Shown here: positions 33,721 to 42,677 of the stretch, in pieces | How positions within the stretch are numbered: position 1 is the stretch's first letter | Layout of the letters: each line of letters begins with the position of its first letter | Assembly: GCA_017448985.1 (NCBI GenBank) | Contig: JAFSKL010000021.1 | Coordinates: forward strand, 1-64,000 | Direction of reading: 5' to 3' | Source: Paludibacteraceae bacterium | GTDB lineage: Bacteria; Bacteroidota; Bacteroidia; Bacteroidales; Paludibacteraceae | DNA length: 64,000 nucleotides | Program-made: the position numbers and the translations under genes | The notes under the pieces: generated by a model | Told to the model about the DNA's origin: nothing | The model's input: only the letters and a program-made list of their open reading frames with translations | Database searches by the model: none

Positions 33721-35438
33721 AGCCGGAGGCTCGGAGTCTCAATTTCATTGAGCAAATCGTAGAGCAAGACTTGGCAGAAGGTAAGAATGACGGACGCATC
33801 CAGACGCGTTTCCCGCCGGAGCCGAACGGATACCTGCATATAGGACATGTCAAGGCTATCTGTCTCGATTTCGGTATTGCCGAGCGATATAACGGTGTTT
33901 GTAACCTGCGTTTTGATGATACCAATCCCGCCAAGGAAGATACGGAATATGTCGATTCCATCGAGCGTGACATCAAGTGGTTGGGATTCAAATGGGGGCA
34001 GATCTACTATGCTTCCGACTATTTCCAACAGCTCTATGACCTCGCCATCCGTTTCATCAAAGAGGGCAAGGCGTATGTCGATGAGCAGACGGCGGAACAA
34101 ATAGCCGAGCAGAAAGGAACGCCCACCGAACCGGGTGTGGCTTCGCCGTATCGCGACAGACCCATTGAGGAGAACCTGCGGCTCTTCGAGGCCATGCAGC
34201 GCGGTGAGATAGAGGAGGGCAAGATGGTGCTTCGCGCCAAGATCGACATGGCTAATCCGAACATGCATTTCCGTGACCCCATCATCTACCGTATCATCAC
34301 CAGCCACCCGCATCACCGGACGGGACATACATGGAATGTCTATCCGATGTATGACTTTGCGCACGGTCAATCCGACTATTTTGAGGGTGTGACCCACTCT
34401 ATCTGTACGCTCGAGTTCGTGGTACACCGCCCGTTGTACGATTGGTTCATCGACCAGTTCAGCGGTCCTAATTTCTGCGGTCTCTCACCCTACGGACCTG
34501 ATTATAGACCCAAACAGCGTGAATTCAACCGGCTCAACATCACCTATACCGTCATGTCCAAGCGCAAGATGCTGCAGCTCGTCAAAGAAGGTCTGGTAGC
34601 CGGTTGGGACGACCCCCGTATGCCGACGGTCTGCGGTCTGCGCAGGAGAGGATATACACCGACCGCCATCCGCAATTTTATGGACCGTATCGGTTATACC
34701 AAAGTGGAGGGAATGATCGACCAGGGACTGCTGGAACATACGATCCGGGAGGACCTCAAAGAGTCCGCGCCGCGTGTATGCGCCATCTTCGATCCCGTCA
34801 AATTGGTCATCTCCAATTATGAGGGAGAAGGCGAGACGATTGTGGCAGAAAACATCGATGGAATCGAGAGTTTAGGCACTCGTGAGGTCAAGTTTGGCCG
34901 TGAATTATGGATTGAACGCGGTGATTTCCTCGAGGAGGCAGACAATAAGTTCTATCGCCTCAGCCCGGGTGGACGCGAGGTGCGTCTCAAGAGCAGTTAT
35001 ATCATTCAGGCTACGGGTTGCGACAAAGATGCGGAAGGCCGTATCACCACCGTCTATGCCACCTATGACCCGAACTCCAAGTCGGGCACCGAAGGTGGTA
35101 ACCGCAAGACCAAAGCGACCATCAACTGGGTCGAATGCCAAAGTGCGCTTGATGCCGAAGCACGGCTCTATGACCGCCTCTTTGCGTGCGAGAACCCGTC
35201 TGCAGAGGAAGGTGATTTCCGGGATCTGCTTAATCTCGACAGCCTCATCGTCAAGAATATCAAGGTCGAGGGCTCGTTACGCAACGAACTGCATGCACCG
35301 AAAATCATCGATGGAATCGAGCAGGAAAACCACTATCAGCTCTTGAAACAAGGCTATTTCGTGGTCGATCCCGATACCACTGCCGAGCACCTCGTTCTCA
35401 ATCGTACCTGCTCCCTCAAGGATAACTATCTTAAATGA
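33696..35438 (+). CDS. glnS: Glutamine--tRNA ligase
   Basis: A 580-residue class I synthetase charging tRNA-Gln. HIGH is present as PNGYLHIGHVKA and KMSKS as VMSKRKML; the beta-barrel anticodon-binding domain follows. The presence of GlnRS fits the Bacteroidota, where Gln-tRNA is often made directly. The N-terminal residues come from the repeat array; ATG 33711 (MVNEPEARSLNF) is an equally good start. The stop overlaps the next gene by 4 nt. Confidence 0.95.
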   Translation: MVNDQMVNEPEARSLNFIEQIVEQDLAEGKNDGRIQTRFPPEPNGYLHIGHVKAICLDFGIAERYNGVCNLRFDDTNPAKEDTEYVDSIERDIKWLGFKWGQIYYASDYFQQLYDLAIRFIKEGKAYVDEQTAEQIAEQKGTPTEPGVASPYRDRPIEENLRLFEAMQRGEIEEGKMVLRAKIDMANPNMHFRDPIIYRIITSHPHHRTGHTWNVYPMYDFAHGQSDYFEGVTHSICTLEFVVHRPLYDWFIDQFSGPNFCGLSPYGPDYRPKQREFNRLNITYTVMSKRKMLQLVKEGLVAGWDDPRMPTVCGLRRRGYTPTAIRNFMDRIGYTKVEGMIDQGLLEHTIREDLKESAPRVCAIFDPVKLVISNYEGEGETIVAENIDGIESLGTREVKFGRELWIERGDFLEEADNKFYRLSPGGREVRLKSSYIIQATGCDKDAEGRITTVYATYDPNSKSGTEGGNRKTKATINWVECQSALDAEARLYDRLFACENPSAEEGDFRDLLNLDSLIVKNIKVEGSLRNELHAPKIIDGIEQENHYQLLKQGYFVVDPDTTAEHLVLNRTCSLKDNYLK

Positions 35439-35872
35439 GAACGCGCGTTTTCAACGGCAAAGAGCAGATATTCTGTGAATGGCGTCACCGTTGGGTGCGC
35501 CTGACGCCCGAGGAATGGGTTCGCCAACAGTTGCTTCACCGCTTGGTGGAGCAACTTGGCTATCCCGCTTCCCTCATCGCAGTGGAAGTGTCTCTTGAGA
35601 AAATCATCAATGACAAATTACCAATTACCAACAAAAAGCTCCGTGCCGACGCGGTGGTCTATAACCGCGCCATGAAGCCGCTCATGCTCATCGAGTGCAA
35701 AGCCGAGACGGTACCTCTGACGCAGAAGACATTGGATCAGGCGGTCATTTACAACCGTCGGCTCAATGTTCCCTACCTTCTTCTGTACAATGGTCCGCAG
35801 ACGATTTTCGTCGATTTGACCGAAGAAAATCTCCGTTTCTCAGATTCCATTCCGCAGCTAACGATAGAATAG
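35435..35872 (+). CDS. HsdR N-terminal-like PD-(D/E)xK protein
   Basis: A 145-residue single-domain protein of the 'type I restriction enzyme R protein N-terminal' family, common beside housekeeping genes in Bacteroidales and not part of a restriction system here. The nuclease-fold residues are visible as RADAVVY and LIECKAE, with the Q-x-x-x-Y segment in TLDQAVIYNRRL. Between EKII and KKLRAD lies a stretch (NDKLPITN) encoded by a heptamer array, apparently an insertion into a loop. It overlaps glnS by 4 nt. The function is unknown; a DNA-binding or nuclease role is possible. Confidence 0.82.
   Translation: MRTRVFNGKEQIFCEWRHRWVRLTPEEWVRQQLLHRLVEQLGYPASLIAVEVSLEKIINDKLPITNKKLRADAVVYNRAMKPLMLIECKAETVPLTQKTLDQAVIYNRRLNVPYLLLYNGPQTIFVDLTEENLRFSDSIPQLTIE
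35609..35636 (+). repeat. In-frame heptamer array in the HsdR_N-like gene
   Basis: AATGACA, AATTACC, AATTACC, AACAAAA: four in-phase 7-nt units translated as NDKLPITNK. Three heptamers equal 21 nt, so an insertion of three units keeps the reading frame. Confidence 0.85.
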
Positions 35873-35921
35873 GTAAAAAGCACCCGTTTTTTGTGTAAAA
35901 ATGCATTTTTTTGCAAAAAAA

Positions 35922-35953
35922 TTTGGTCATATCAAAAAAAAGCAGTACCTTTG
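35922..35953 (+). promoter_or_regulatory. Promoter of tRNA-Met
   Basis: TTTG at 35922-35925, 20 nt, TACCTTTG at 35946-35953. The transcript should begin near 35960, about 11 nt before the tRNA. Confidence 0.88.
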
Positions 35954-35970
35954 CACCCGCTTTTCGTTTT

Positions 35971-36044
35971 GGCGGGATAGCTCAGCTGGTTAGAGCGCAT
36001 GATTCATAATCATGAGGTCCCCGGTTCAATCCCGGGTCCCGCTA
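35971..36044 (+). tRNA. tRNA-Met (anticodon CAT)
   Basis: A 74-nt tRNA. Acceptor GGCGGGA pairs with TCCCGCT (one G-T pair); the anticodon stem CATGA/TCATG holds TTCATAA (CAT). The T-arm CCCGG/CCGGG encloses TTCAATC; the discriminator is A and CCA is not encoded. The three G-C pairs of initiators are absent from the anticodon stem, so it is elongator tRNA-Met; tRNA-Ile with modified CAT cannot be fully excluded. Confidence 0.93.
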
Positions 36045-36051
36045 CAAAAAA

Positions 36052-36076
36052 ACCACTCACGCGAGTGGTTTTTTTA
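36052..36076. terminator. Bidirectional terminator between tRNA-Met and metG
   Basis: ACCACTC (36052-36058), loop ACGC, GAGTGGT (36063-36069), with A's before and T's after. It ends the tRNA transcript on the plus strand and, one base past the metG stop, the metG transcript on the minus strand. Confidence 0.9.
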
Positions 36077-38152
36077 TTATCCTATCTGACAGCCGTTTTT
36101 GACGGGAGCGGAGACGGTAGTGAGGACGAGACGGCCGTCGGCGTCCTCGGCGGAGAGGATCATGCCCTGGCTCTCGATACCCATCATCTTGCGCGGCGGG
36201 AAATTGGCGATGAATAGCACTTGTTTGCCAATCAGTACCGACGGGTCCGGATACGACTTCGCGATACCGCTTAGGATTGTTCGTCCGCCCATTCCGTCAT
36301 CGAGCGTAAACTGCAACAGCCGTTCGGATTTCTTGACAGGCTGACAGTCTAAAACTGTAGCTACGCGGATGTCATTCTTGGCGAATTCATCGATGTTTGT
36401 GAGCTCTTTGACGGGTTCGGGGCGCCAGTTCTTCAGCGCCTCCGCCTCTGCCGCCGCTTCGTTCTCCGCTTTGATGTGCGCCAGCTTGTCGAGTTGCGCC
36501 TGAATGGCGGCATCTTCTATCTTCTCAAACAGCAACGATACCTCGCCTAACTGATGGCCTTCGGCTAACAGGTCGATGCGGCCGATAGCGTCCCATCCGA
36601 TTGTCTTGTCGAGCTGCAGCATATTGCGTAATTTATCCGATGAAATCGGCAAAAACGGCTCAAAAGCGATCGCCAAATTGGCTGCAATCTGGAGCGACAA
36701 ATGGAGCACGGTAGCCGTACGCTCCATATCCGTTTTGGCCAGTTTCCAAGGCTCGGTATCTGCCAGATACTTATTGCCGATACGGGCCAGGTTCATTGCT
36801 TCTTTGAGGGCATCGCGGAAACGGAAAGCATCTAATAGATTTTCGATTTGTGATTTGTAATTGGCTATTTGCGCGATCACTTCTTTGTCATATTCGGTCA
36901 GTTCTCCGCACGCGGGTACGCGTCCGTCGAAATATTTGTTCGTGAGTACGAGCGCGCGGTTGACGAAGTTGCCGTAGATGGCCACGAGCTCGTTGTTGTT
37001 GCGTGCCTGGAAGTCTGCCCAGGTAAAGTCGTTGTCCTTGGTCTCGGGTGCATTGGCGGTCAGCACATAGCGCAGCACATCCTGTTTGCCCGGAAAATCG
37101 TCGAGGTACTCATTGAGCCAAACCGCCCAGTTACGCGATGTGGAAATCTTGTCGCCTTCGAGGTTCAGAAACTCGTTACTCGGTACATTGTCCGGCAGGT
37201 TATAGCCCTGCGCTTTGAGCATGGCGGGGAAGACGATGCAGTGGAAAACGATGTTGTCTTTCCCGATGAAATGGAGCATTCTTGTATCTTGCTGCTTCCA
37301 CCATTGTTCCCAGTTGCCGAATTTCTCCGGCTGTGCTTGACACAACTCAATCGTGTTGGAAATATACCCGATGGGCGCGTCGAACCATACATAGAGCACC
37401 TTGCCTTCGGCGCCTTCCAAGGGCACGGGAATACCCCAATCGAGGTCACGCGTCACGGCGCGGGGTTTGAGTCCGCTGTCGAGCCACGACTTGCATTGCC
37501 CATAGACATTCGGACGCCATTCTTTGTGTTGGTTCAATATCCAATCCTCGAGCCAGGACTGATATTGGTCGAGCGGCAAATACCAGTGTTTGGTCGCTTT
37601 CTTGGTGAGCGGATTGCCGGTTTCGGCATTGTACGGATTGATCAGTTCGTCGGGCGAAAGAGTAGCACCGCATTTCTCACATTGGTCACCGTAAGCACCG
37701 AGGCTGTGACAACGCGGACACTCACCGCGTATGTTGCGGTCCGTCAGGAAATGGCCTGTAGCTTCGTCGTAGAACTGCTCGGATGTCTCTTCGATGAACT
37801 GCCCTGCCTCGTACATTGCCTTGAAATAGTCCGCGGCAAACTTGTGATGAATGTCGGAAGTGGTCCGCGAATAGATGTCGAACGACACGCCGAAGTCGGC
37901 AAACGAACGCTTGATGAGCTCATGATAACGGTCTACGACCTGTTGCGTTGTCACGCCCTCTTTGCGGGCACGGATAGTGACGGGCACGCCATGTTCGTCC
38001 GAACCGCAAACAAAGAGCACTTTCTGCCCTTTCAAGCGGAGATAGCGGGCGTAAATGTCCGCGGGAACATACACTCCGGCGAGGTGGCCGATATGCACCG
38101 GACCGTTCGCATAAGGGAGCGCTGCTGTAATTAAAGTGCGATTATATGCCAT
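36077..38152 (-). CDS. metG: Methionine--tRNA ligase
   Basis: A 691-residue class I synthetase. HIGH region is [17 protein letters not shown], the zinc knuckle has CPRC and CEKC, and the KMSKS loop is the KISTS variant (DKISTSRNW). The C-terminal tRNA-binding (EMAP/Trbp111-like) domain begins at [11 protein letters not shown] and ends [10 protein letters not shown] start at ATG 38152 (MAYNRTLI); a longer in-frame reading to 38311 runs through promoter sequence. It lies next to, and converges with, tRNA-Met. Confidence 0.97.
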   Translation of the reverse strand: MAYNRTLITAALPYANGPVHIGHLAGVYVPADIYARYLRLKGQKVLFVCGSDEHGVPVTIRARKEGVTTQQVVDRYHELIKRSFADFGVSFDIYSRTTSDIHHKFAADYFKAMYEAGQFIEETSEQFYDEATGHFLTDRNIRGECPRCHSLGAYGDQCEKCGATLSPDELINPYNAETGNPLTKKATKHWYLPLDQYQSWLEDWILNQHKEWRPNVYGQCKSWLDSGLKPRAVTRDLDWGIPVPLEGAEGKVLYVWFDAPIGYISNTIELCQAQPEKFGNWEQWWKQQDTRMLHFIGKDNIVFHCIVFPAMLKAQGYNLPDNVPSNEFLNLEGDKISTSRNWAVWLNEYLDDFPGKQDVLRYVLTANAPETKDNDFTWADFQARNNNELVAIYGNFVNRALVLTNKYFDGRVPACGELTEYDKEVIAQIANYKSQIENLLDAFRFRDALKEAMNLARIGNKYLADTEPWKLAKTDMERTATVLHLSLQIAANLAIAFEPFLPISSDKLRNMLQLDKTIGWDAIGRIDLLAEGHQLGEVSLLFEKIEDAAIQAQLDKLAHIKAENEAAAEAEALKNWRPEPVKELTNIDEFAKNDIRVATVLDCQPVKKSERLLQFTLDDGMGGRTILSGIAKSYPDPSVLIGKQVLFIANFPPRKMMGIESQGMILSAEDADGRLVLTTVSAPVKNGCQIG

Positions 38153-38198
38153 ATTTTGTGTAATTTTTGTGCAAAAAGCAAAAAAACTTTGTTTTTTC

Positions 38199-38229
38199 TT
38201 GCATATGTCAAAAAAAAGTTGTACTTTTG
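38199..38229 (+). promoter_or_regulatory. Promoter of the second barrel gene
   Basis: TTG at 38199-38201, 20 nt, TACTTTTG at 38222-38229. The start is expected near 38236. It faces the metG promoter on the other strand. Confidence 0.82.
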
Positions 38230-38253
38230 CGCCGCATTTTGCAAAATCGGCTG

Positions 38254-38285
38254 CAAAGGTACTACAAATTTTTGAAAAATACAAA
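38254..38285 (-). promoter_or_regulatory. Promoter of metG
   Basis: Minus strand: TTTG (38285-38282), 20 nt, TACCTTTG (38261-38254). The start is expected near 38248, giving a metG leader of about 95 nt that runs back through the barrel-gene promoter. Confidence 0.82.
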
Positions 38286-38292
38286 TTATTTG

Positions 38293-39441
38293 GTGAAAAA
38301 ACGTCTAACATATTTGGTTTTGTTGCTGATGCTGCTGTTTAGCGGCAGTTTGATGGCAGAAATCAATCATTTTGCAGGAATCAGTTTGAATGCAGGCGAG
38401 TGGTCGTTGTTGCCGTTGCAGAAGAGTGGCGCGAATGTTGTCGGTACTCCTTCTCCTACAGGTAACACTGCAGCCGGTTCTGTAAAGTATAAACCCAGTC
38501 TGGGCGCTGCAGGCGGTTTGGCTTTCCAATACGAATTGCAATACAAGGCTCATGCGTACAGTCCCGCAGCGTTGCTGTTTGATATCGGTCTGGGTGCTGA
38601 AGGCGGTTGGACCAGTTATCTTGAGAGCACGAACATGCTGGATTCGGTGACGGGTGTGGATTTTGACGGCAGTCCGTTGTGGTACTTCTACGATGTGCAG
38701 AACCGTCATGACCAATACATTAATGTGGCGGTGCAAATTCCGATCATGATAGGTGTGCAGTACCGTCATTTCTATGGTTTGGCGGGTGTCAAAGTGTATG
38801 CCAACACCTTCACCAAGACCCGTTCGACGGGTGAATTGACTACTTTTGCGCGTTTCGATGATGTCACGCTGCCGGAGCCTTATACCCATCTGAGCGATTT
38901 TCGCGATATGCCGGAGTATCAGTTCGTGACGGGCTATCCGATTCCTGAATCTGGACTCGTTACCCGTGGTTTGGTGACTGATCCTACGACGGGCAAGAAG
39001 AGTTTCTCGATGGATATAGACATCGCCGCCAGCCTTGAGTTGGGCTACCGGTTGGGTTTTATCACGGATGAGAAAGGTTTTGATATTCCCAAGCGCAAGA
39101 CCGAGTACCGCATCGCGGCTTTTGCCGATTTCGGTATCTTCGATTGGCACAAGGCGGGTAACGAGAAAGCGGTGATCATCCCGGGTGGCTCGTATGATGC
39201 CCAAACGGCCTATAGTGCCGACGGCAGCAACAAGTCGATGTTGGAGGGCGTCGTGCTGAACGACATCATGCAGACGCCTGTTTTCGCAGACAAGATAGTG
39301 CACAACCTCATAGCCGGTATCAAGTTCACCATTCTGTTCGAACTGCCGAAACCGGGTGAGTGCGTCATCTGTCGTGACTCCTATCAGTCCACGGCCAAGT
39401 TAGGCGGCAGAGGACGAGGAGTGAAGTATGAGGAGGAATAA
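38293..39441 (+). CDS. Putative outer-membrane beta-barrel protein (copy B)
   Basis: A 382-residue protein starting at GTG 38293, with signal peptide [20 protein letters not shown] and then [10 protein letters not shown]. It has alternating barrel strands and a paralogous C-terminal half to the product at 18827-19771: compare [14 protein letters not shown] with LRIGAFAEVGLLDV, and [14 protein letters not shown] with NIVVGVKVTCLFPV. The upstream in-frame extension starts before the promoter and is not credible. The last 42 nt overlap dacA on the opposite strand. The function is unknown; I suggest a surface-assembly or porin-like role only from the fold. Confidence 0.78.
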   Translation: MKKRLTYLVLLLMLLFSGSLMAEINHFAGISLNAGEWSLLPLQKSGANVVGTPSPTGNTAAGSVKYKPSLGAAGGLAFQYELQYKAHAYSPAALLFDIGLGAEGGWTSYLESTNMLDSVTGVDFDGSPLWYFYDVQNRHDQYINVAVQIPIMIGVQYRHFYGLAGVKVYANTFTKTRSTGELTTFARFDDVTLPEPYTHLSDFRDMPEYQFVTGYPIPESGLVTRGLVTDPTTGKKSFSMDIDIAASLELGYRLGFITDEKGFDIPKRKTEYRIAAFADFGIFDWHKAGNEKAVIIPGGSYDAQTAYSADGSNKSMLEGVVLNDIMQTPVFADKIVHNLIAGIKFTILFELPKPGECVICRDSYQSTAKLGGRGRGVKYEEE

Positions 39442-40176
39442 CTCGTCTTCTTTCACTTCGCGAATCTGGCTTTCTTTCGCAATGGAAATGAGTCCGGTCT
39501 CTTCCGATACCACAATACATGTGGCGTCGGATTTTTCTGTTAGGCCCAACGCGGCACGGTGCCTGAGGCCGTAGTGCTGCGGGATATCTAAGTTCTTGCT
39601 CACCGGCAATATGCAGGCTGCGGCTACCATCTTGCCATCCTTGATGACCAGTGCTCCGTCGTGAAGCGGCGTATTCTTGAAGAAGATGTTCTCTATCAGT
39701 CGGGCGGAGACCTGCGCGTCCAGCTTCTCGCCCGTATCCACTATCTCTTTGAGGTTACTGTCTCCGGCGAGCACGATGAGCGCACCCGTCTTGGTCGAAG
39801 CCATGTGACGGCAGGCCTGGACGATCTCCATCACCTGTTGGCGGGAGGCGGTGTCTTCCGGATTCCGCGCACGGAACAGTTGTACGGACGAGAAACGGGA
39901 CCCGACGCGGTTGAAGAACATGCGTATCTCTTCCTGGAAGATGACGATTAGCGCTATCGCTCCGACCGAGATGATACGGTCGAAGAGGGCACCGGTGAGG
40001 TCGAGTTGGAACACATAAGTCACGAGAAACCACACGACGATGAACGCCAGAATACCCCAGAAGAGGTTGGAAGCACCCGTTTTGCGGAGCAGGCGGTACA
40101 TCTCATACATGATACCGGCTACGAGCAGGATATCGATTATATCCTTGAATCCGAAAGAGAACGCGAGAAAATGCAT
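39400..40176 (-). CDS. dacA: Diadenylate cyclase (CdaA/DacA type)
   Basis: A 258-residue membrane c-di-AMP synthase. Hydrophobic segments near residues 10-30 and 35-85 precede the DAC domain, whose DGA (residues 173-175, in PLHDGALVI) and RHR (205-207, in LRHRAALG) catalytic motifs are intact. c-di-AMP controls osmotic and cell-wall balance. It follows folP by 1 nt on the same strand, an arrangement seen in other Bacteroidota. Its 3' end overlaps the barrel gene in convergent orientation. Confidence 0.94.
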   Translation of the reverse strand: MHFLAFSFGFKDIIDILLVAGIMYEMYRLLRKTGASNLFWGILAFIVVWFLVTYVFQLDLTGALFDRIISVGAIALIVIFQEEIRMFFNRVGSRFSSVQLFRARNPEDTASRQQVMEIVQACRHMASTKTGALIVLAGDSNLKEIVDTGEKLDAQVSARLIENIFFKNTPLHDGALVIKDGKMVAAACILPVSKNLDIPQHYGLRHRAALGLTEKSDATCIVVSEETGLISIAKESQIREVKEDELFLLILHSSSSAA

Positions 40177-40215
40177 ATCATTTAATCATTTTATCATTAC
40201 AACATTCCATCATTA
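40177..40215 (-). repeat. Array at the folP-dacA junction
   Basis: Read on the minus strand, AATGATA/AAATGAT-type units with 7-8 nt spacing run into the dacA ATG. They also encode the last residues of FolP (CCNDKMIK), as if an array had been captured by the folP end. Confidence 0.55.
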
Positions 40216-40924
40216 TTCTACCATATATTTCTATAGTATCGCGCGTGGCGCGCGTATCGTGCGTGCGCAAGATGGTGGCGCCGTGTTCAAGGGCGTACAG
40301 TTGCAGCGCTTGCGTGGCGCTGAGGCAGGTGTCCGGCGTGAGTCCTAACGGTTTATAGACCATCGACTTGCGGCTGATGCCCACAAGCACAGGCTTGTTG
40401 TACACGCTCAGCTTGTCCAAATTGTGCAAGGCTTCATAGTCCCGCTCCGTACTGCCGAGAAAGCCGAAACCCGGGTCGAGAATACAATCTATGCCGCTCA
40501 TCAATTCACTCTTTGCGGGCAGGTCATAATCCCCTAACACGGTCCACACATACGGTACACGGTAGTGCCGAACGACCTCGTACATGGCTTCCGAACCGCC
40601 TGAAATATCATTGATGATCATTGGTCCGAACTGCTCCAGCGCACGACGGGCTATCTCCGGTCGGAAAGTGTCGAGCGAGAGTTGCACCTCCGGCAGTTCG
40701 GCTCTGAGCGCTGCGAAGGCGGGTTCGAGACGAGACCACTCTTCCTCTTCGCTCGCGGCTTGGCTACACGGTCGGGTCGAGCAACCGCCGATGTCCAGGA
40801 TATCCGCTCCGGAGGCAATGGATTCGCGTGCCCATGCTATCACTTCGGACGGACCGTTCAGCCTCGAAGAAGCATAAAAACTGTCCGGCGTGACATTACC
40901 TATGGCCATAATTTGCGCTTTCAC
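40178..40924 (-). CDS. folP: Dihydropteroate synthase
   Basis: A 248-residue TIM-barrel enzyme that joins p-aminobenzoate to dihydropterin pyrophosphate in folate synthesis, the sulfonamide target. Motifs are IMAIGNVTPDSFY, DIGGCSTRP, LSLDTFRPE, DPGFGFLG and the final LRTHDTRAT. The longest frame starts at GTG 40924, which coincides with the predicted transcription start. ATG 40909 (MAIGNVTPDSF) would leave a leader of about 15 nt. It is probably co-transcribed with dacA. Confidence 0.94.
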   Translation of the reverse strand: MKAQIMAIGNVTPDSFYASSRLNGPSEVIAWARESIASGADILDIGGCSTRPCSQAASEEEEWSRLEPAFAALRAELPEVQLSLDTFRPEIARRALEQFGPMIINDISGGSEAMYEVVRHYRVPYVWTVLGDYDLPAKSELMSGIDCILDPGFGFLGSTERDYEALHNLDKLSVYNKPVLVGISRKSMVYKPLGLTPDTCLSATQALQLYALEHGATILRTHDTRATRDTIEIYGRIMMECCNDKMIK

Positions 40925-40928
40925 GCTG

Positions 40929-40960
40929 CAAAATTACAAAAAATAATACAAATATGCAAA
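40929..40960 (-). promoter_or_regulatory. Promoter of folP-dacA
   Basis: Minus strand: TTTG (40960-40957), 20 nt, TAATTTTG (40936-40929). Transcription should begin at about 40922-40924, on the GTG codon itself. Confidence 0.85.
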
Positions 40961-40975
40961 AAAAAGTAACAAAAA

Positions 40976-41007
40976 TTTGCATATATCGGAAAAAAGCAGT
41001 ACATTTG
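40976..41007 (+). promoter_or_regulatory. Promoter of gldJ
   Basis: TTTG at 40976-40979, 20 nt, TACATTTG at 41000-41007. It is divergent from the folP promoter, with 15 nt between the two upstream boxes. Confidence 0.85.
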
Positions 41008-41075
41008 CAGGCTGAAACGTGTGTGCGTATGTGTATATGCGCGTAAATAAGGAAATTTTTTATACTAAAAATCAT

Positions 41076-42677
41076 ATGAAAAACGTAGTTAAGTATCTAT
41101 TGATTGTTGCCGTAGTAATGGGCGTATCGTCCTGCAATCAGCGTGAGTTGAATACCCGCGTGAGCAACACGACCGGTTGGAACTATTTTGACCAGAAGAC
41201 GACCAATTTCCAGGCCAATGAAGGTGTAGGAAATGTGAATCCCGTTGGTATGGTACCTATTCAAGGTGGTACCTTCACCGTAGGTGAAAAAGATGAGTTC
41301 CTCACCGCTCCTCGCAACAACGAGACCCGTAGTCTGACCGTTAGTTCGTTCTACATGGACAAGTACGAGATCACCAACCTGAACTGGAATGAGTACCTGC
41401 ACTGGCTGGACTTTGTGTTTGGCGCGGTAGCTCCGGAGCTGGTGGATCAGGCGCGTCCGGATCATAAGGTTTGGCGTGAGGACTTGGCCTACAACGACCC
41501 GTATGAGGACAATTATTTCGAGCACCCGGCTTTCTCTTTCTATCCTATCGTAGGTGTGACCTGGGAGCAGGCTATGGCTTACTGCCAGTGGCGTACCGAC
41601 CGTGTGAACGAGATGGCGCTGATCAATGCCGGTGCGATAGTCGTTCCGCCGTTCGCTGATTTGCAGCCGACGGACGACGAGGCATACAAGGACGAATGGG
41701 AGCAGCAGACAGGTTACGAGATGTATTCGTACGAGGAAGTCAGCCCCGAAGATCCCGAGCAGACAGTGACGATGTACCGTCCGAGCTTCGAGTGGATTCG
41801 TGATAAGTTTGTATTCAATACCGATAAATATCTGATGGATGACAGTTATGTGCCCGAGTATGGCCGTCGTCCGCTGCGTGACAGCTACGGCGAGGACCGC
41901 AAGGTGAAGATCTCCGACGGAATCTTCGTGACGGGATATCGTCTGCCGACCGAGGCTGAGTGGGAGTTTGCCGCTTATGCACCCGTTGCCGGTGAGGACG
42001 GTTTGACCATCGAAGGCAAGGTTTATCCGTGGAGCGGCTATCACCCTCGTGACATGTCGAAAAAGAACCTCGGGCAGATGAGTGCCAACTTCGTGCGTGG
42101 ACGAGGCGATATGATGGGTGTCAGCGGTGCGCTCAACGACCGTCGTGTGATCACCAATCCCGTGGATGAGTTTGCGCCCAACGATTTCGGTCTGTATAAC
42201 ATGGCCGGTAATGTGAACGAGTGGGTGATGGATGTATATCGTGAGACCACCTATCAGGAGGTAACCGAGTACAACTCCTATCGTGGTAACATCTACAGCC
42301 ATCCGATACTCGACGAGAATGGCAATTTCCAAATGGACAGCGTAGGTTGCATCAAGATCAGCTGGGGTAAAGAGGACGATAAGCGTGATGCTATGGACGG
42401 CGATTTCGCCAGCCTGATCGATACCGACTATCCCTTGGATACCGCTGGTATCGAGAACCTCGAGGCGGTTAAGTTCGACCCGACGGATGTGCTTGCTCCG
42501 CGTATCACCAAGAAGAGCCGCGTCTACAAAGGCGGTTCGTGGGCTGACCGTATCTATTGGCTGAACCCGTCCACGCGTCGTTATCTGGATCAGGACAAGG
42601 CTTCGTCCAAGATCGGCTTCCGCTGCGCTATGAGTACGCTGGGTGACCAGATTCCCGGAACACCGGTGATAAAGTAA
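41076..42677 (+). CDS. gldJ: GldJ-like T9SS/gliding lipoprotein
   Basis: A 533-residue lipoprotein (MKNVVKYLLIVAVVMGVSSC, lipidated at Cys20) with a sulfatase-modifying-factor (SUMF1/FGE-like) fold: PIQGGTFTVGEKD at its start, SSFYMDKYEITNLNWNEYL, GYRLPTEAEWEFAAYAP, NMAGNVNEWVMDVY and IGFRCAMS at the end. This order and the TGWNYFD region match GldJ, which stabilises the type IX secretion/gliding apparatus in the outer membrane; GldK/PorK is a related alternative. ATG 41076 is chosen because it gives a proper lipoprotein signal. Confidence 0.85.
   Translation: MKNVVKYLLIVAVVMGVSSCNQRELNTRVSNTTGWNYFDQKTTNFQANEGVGNVNPVGMVPIQGGTFTVGEKDEFLTAPRNNETRSLTVSSFYMDKYEITNLNWNEYLHWLDFVFGAVAPELVDQARPDHKVWREDLAYNDPYEDNYFEHPAFSFYPIVGVTWEQAMAYCQWRTDRVNEMALINAGAIVVPPFADLQPTDDEAYKDEWEQQTGYEMYSYEEVSPEDPEQTVTMYRPSFEWIRDKFVFNTDKYLMDDSYVPEYGRRPLRDSYGEDRKVKISDGIFVTGYRLPTEAEWEFAAYAPVAGEDGLTIEGKVYPWSGYHPRDMSKKNLGQMSANFVRGRGDMMGVSGALNDRRVITNPVDEFAPNDFGLYNMAGNVNEWVMDVYRETTYQEVTEYNSYRGNIYSHPILDENGNFQMDSVGCIKISWGKEDDKRDAMDGDFASLIDTDYPLDTAGIENLEAVKFDPTDVLAPRITKKSRVYKGGSWADRIYWLNPSTRRYLDQDKASSKIGFRCAMSTLGDQIPGTPVIK

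Noticed and set aside
35435..35872. Part of a restriction-modification system
   Set aside because: It is only the HsdR N-terminal-like domain, with no helicase, methylase or specificity gene nearby.
35971..36044. Initiator tRNA
   Set aside because: The anticodon stem lacks the three consecutive G-C pairs and the acceptor lacks the C-A mismatch of initiators.
36869..38134. 421-codon plus-strand frame opposite metG
   Set aside because: metG carries all synthetase motifs on the other strand.
38167..38292. Longer start for the second barrel protein
   Set aside because: It begins upstream of the predicted transcription start; GTG 38293 gives a good signal peptide.
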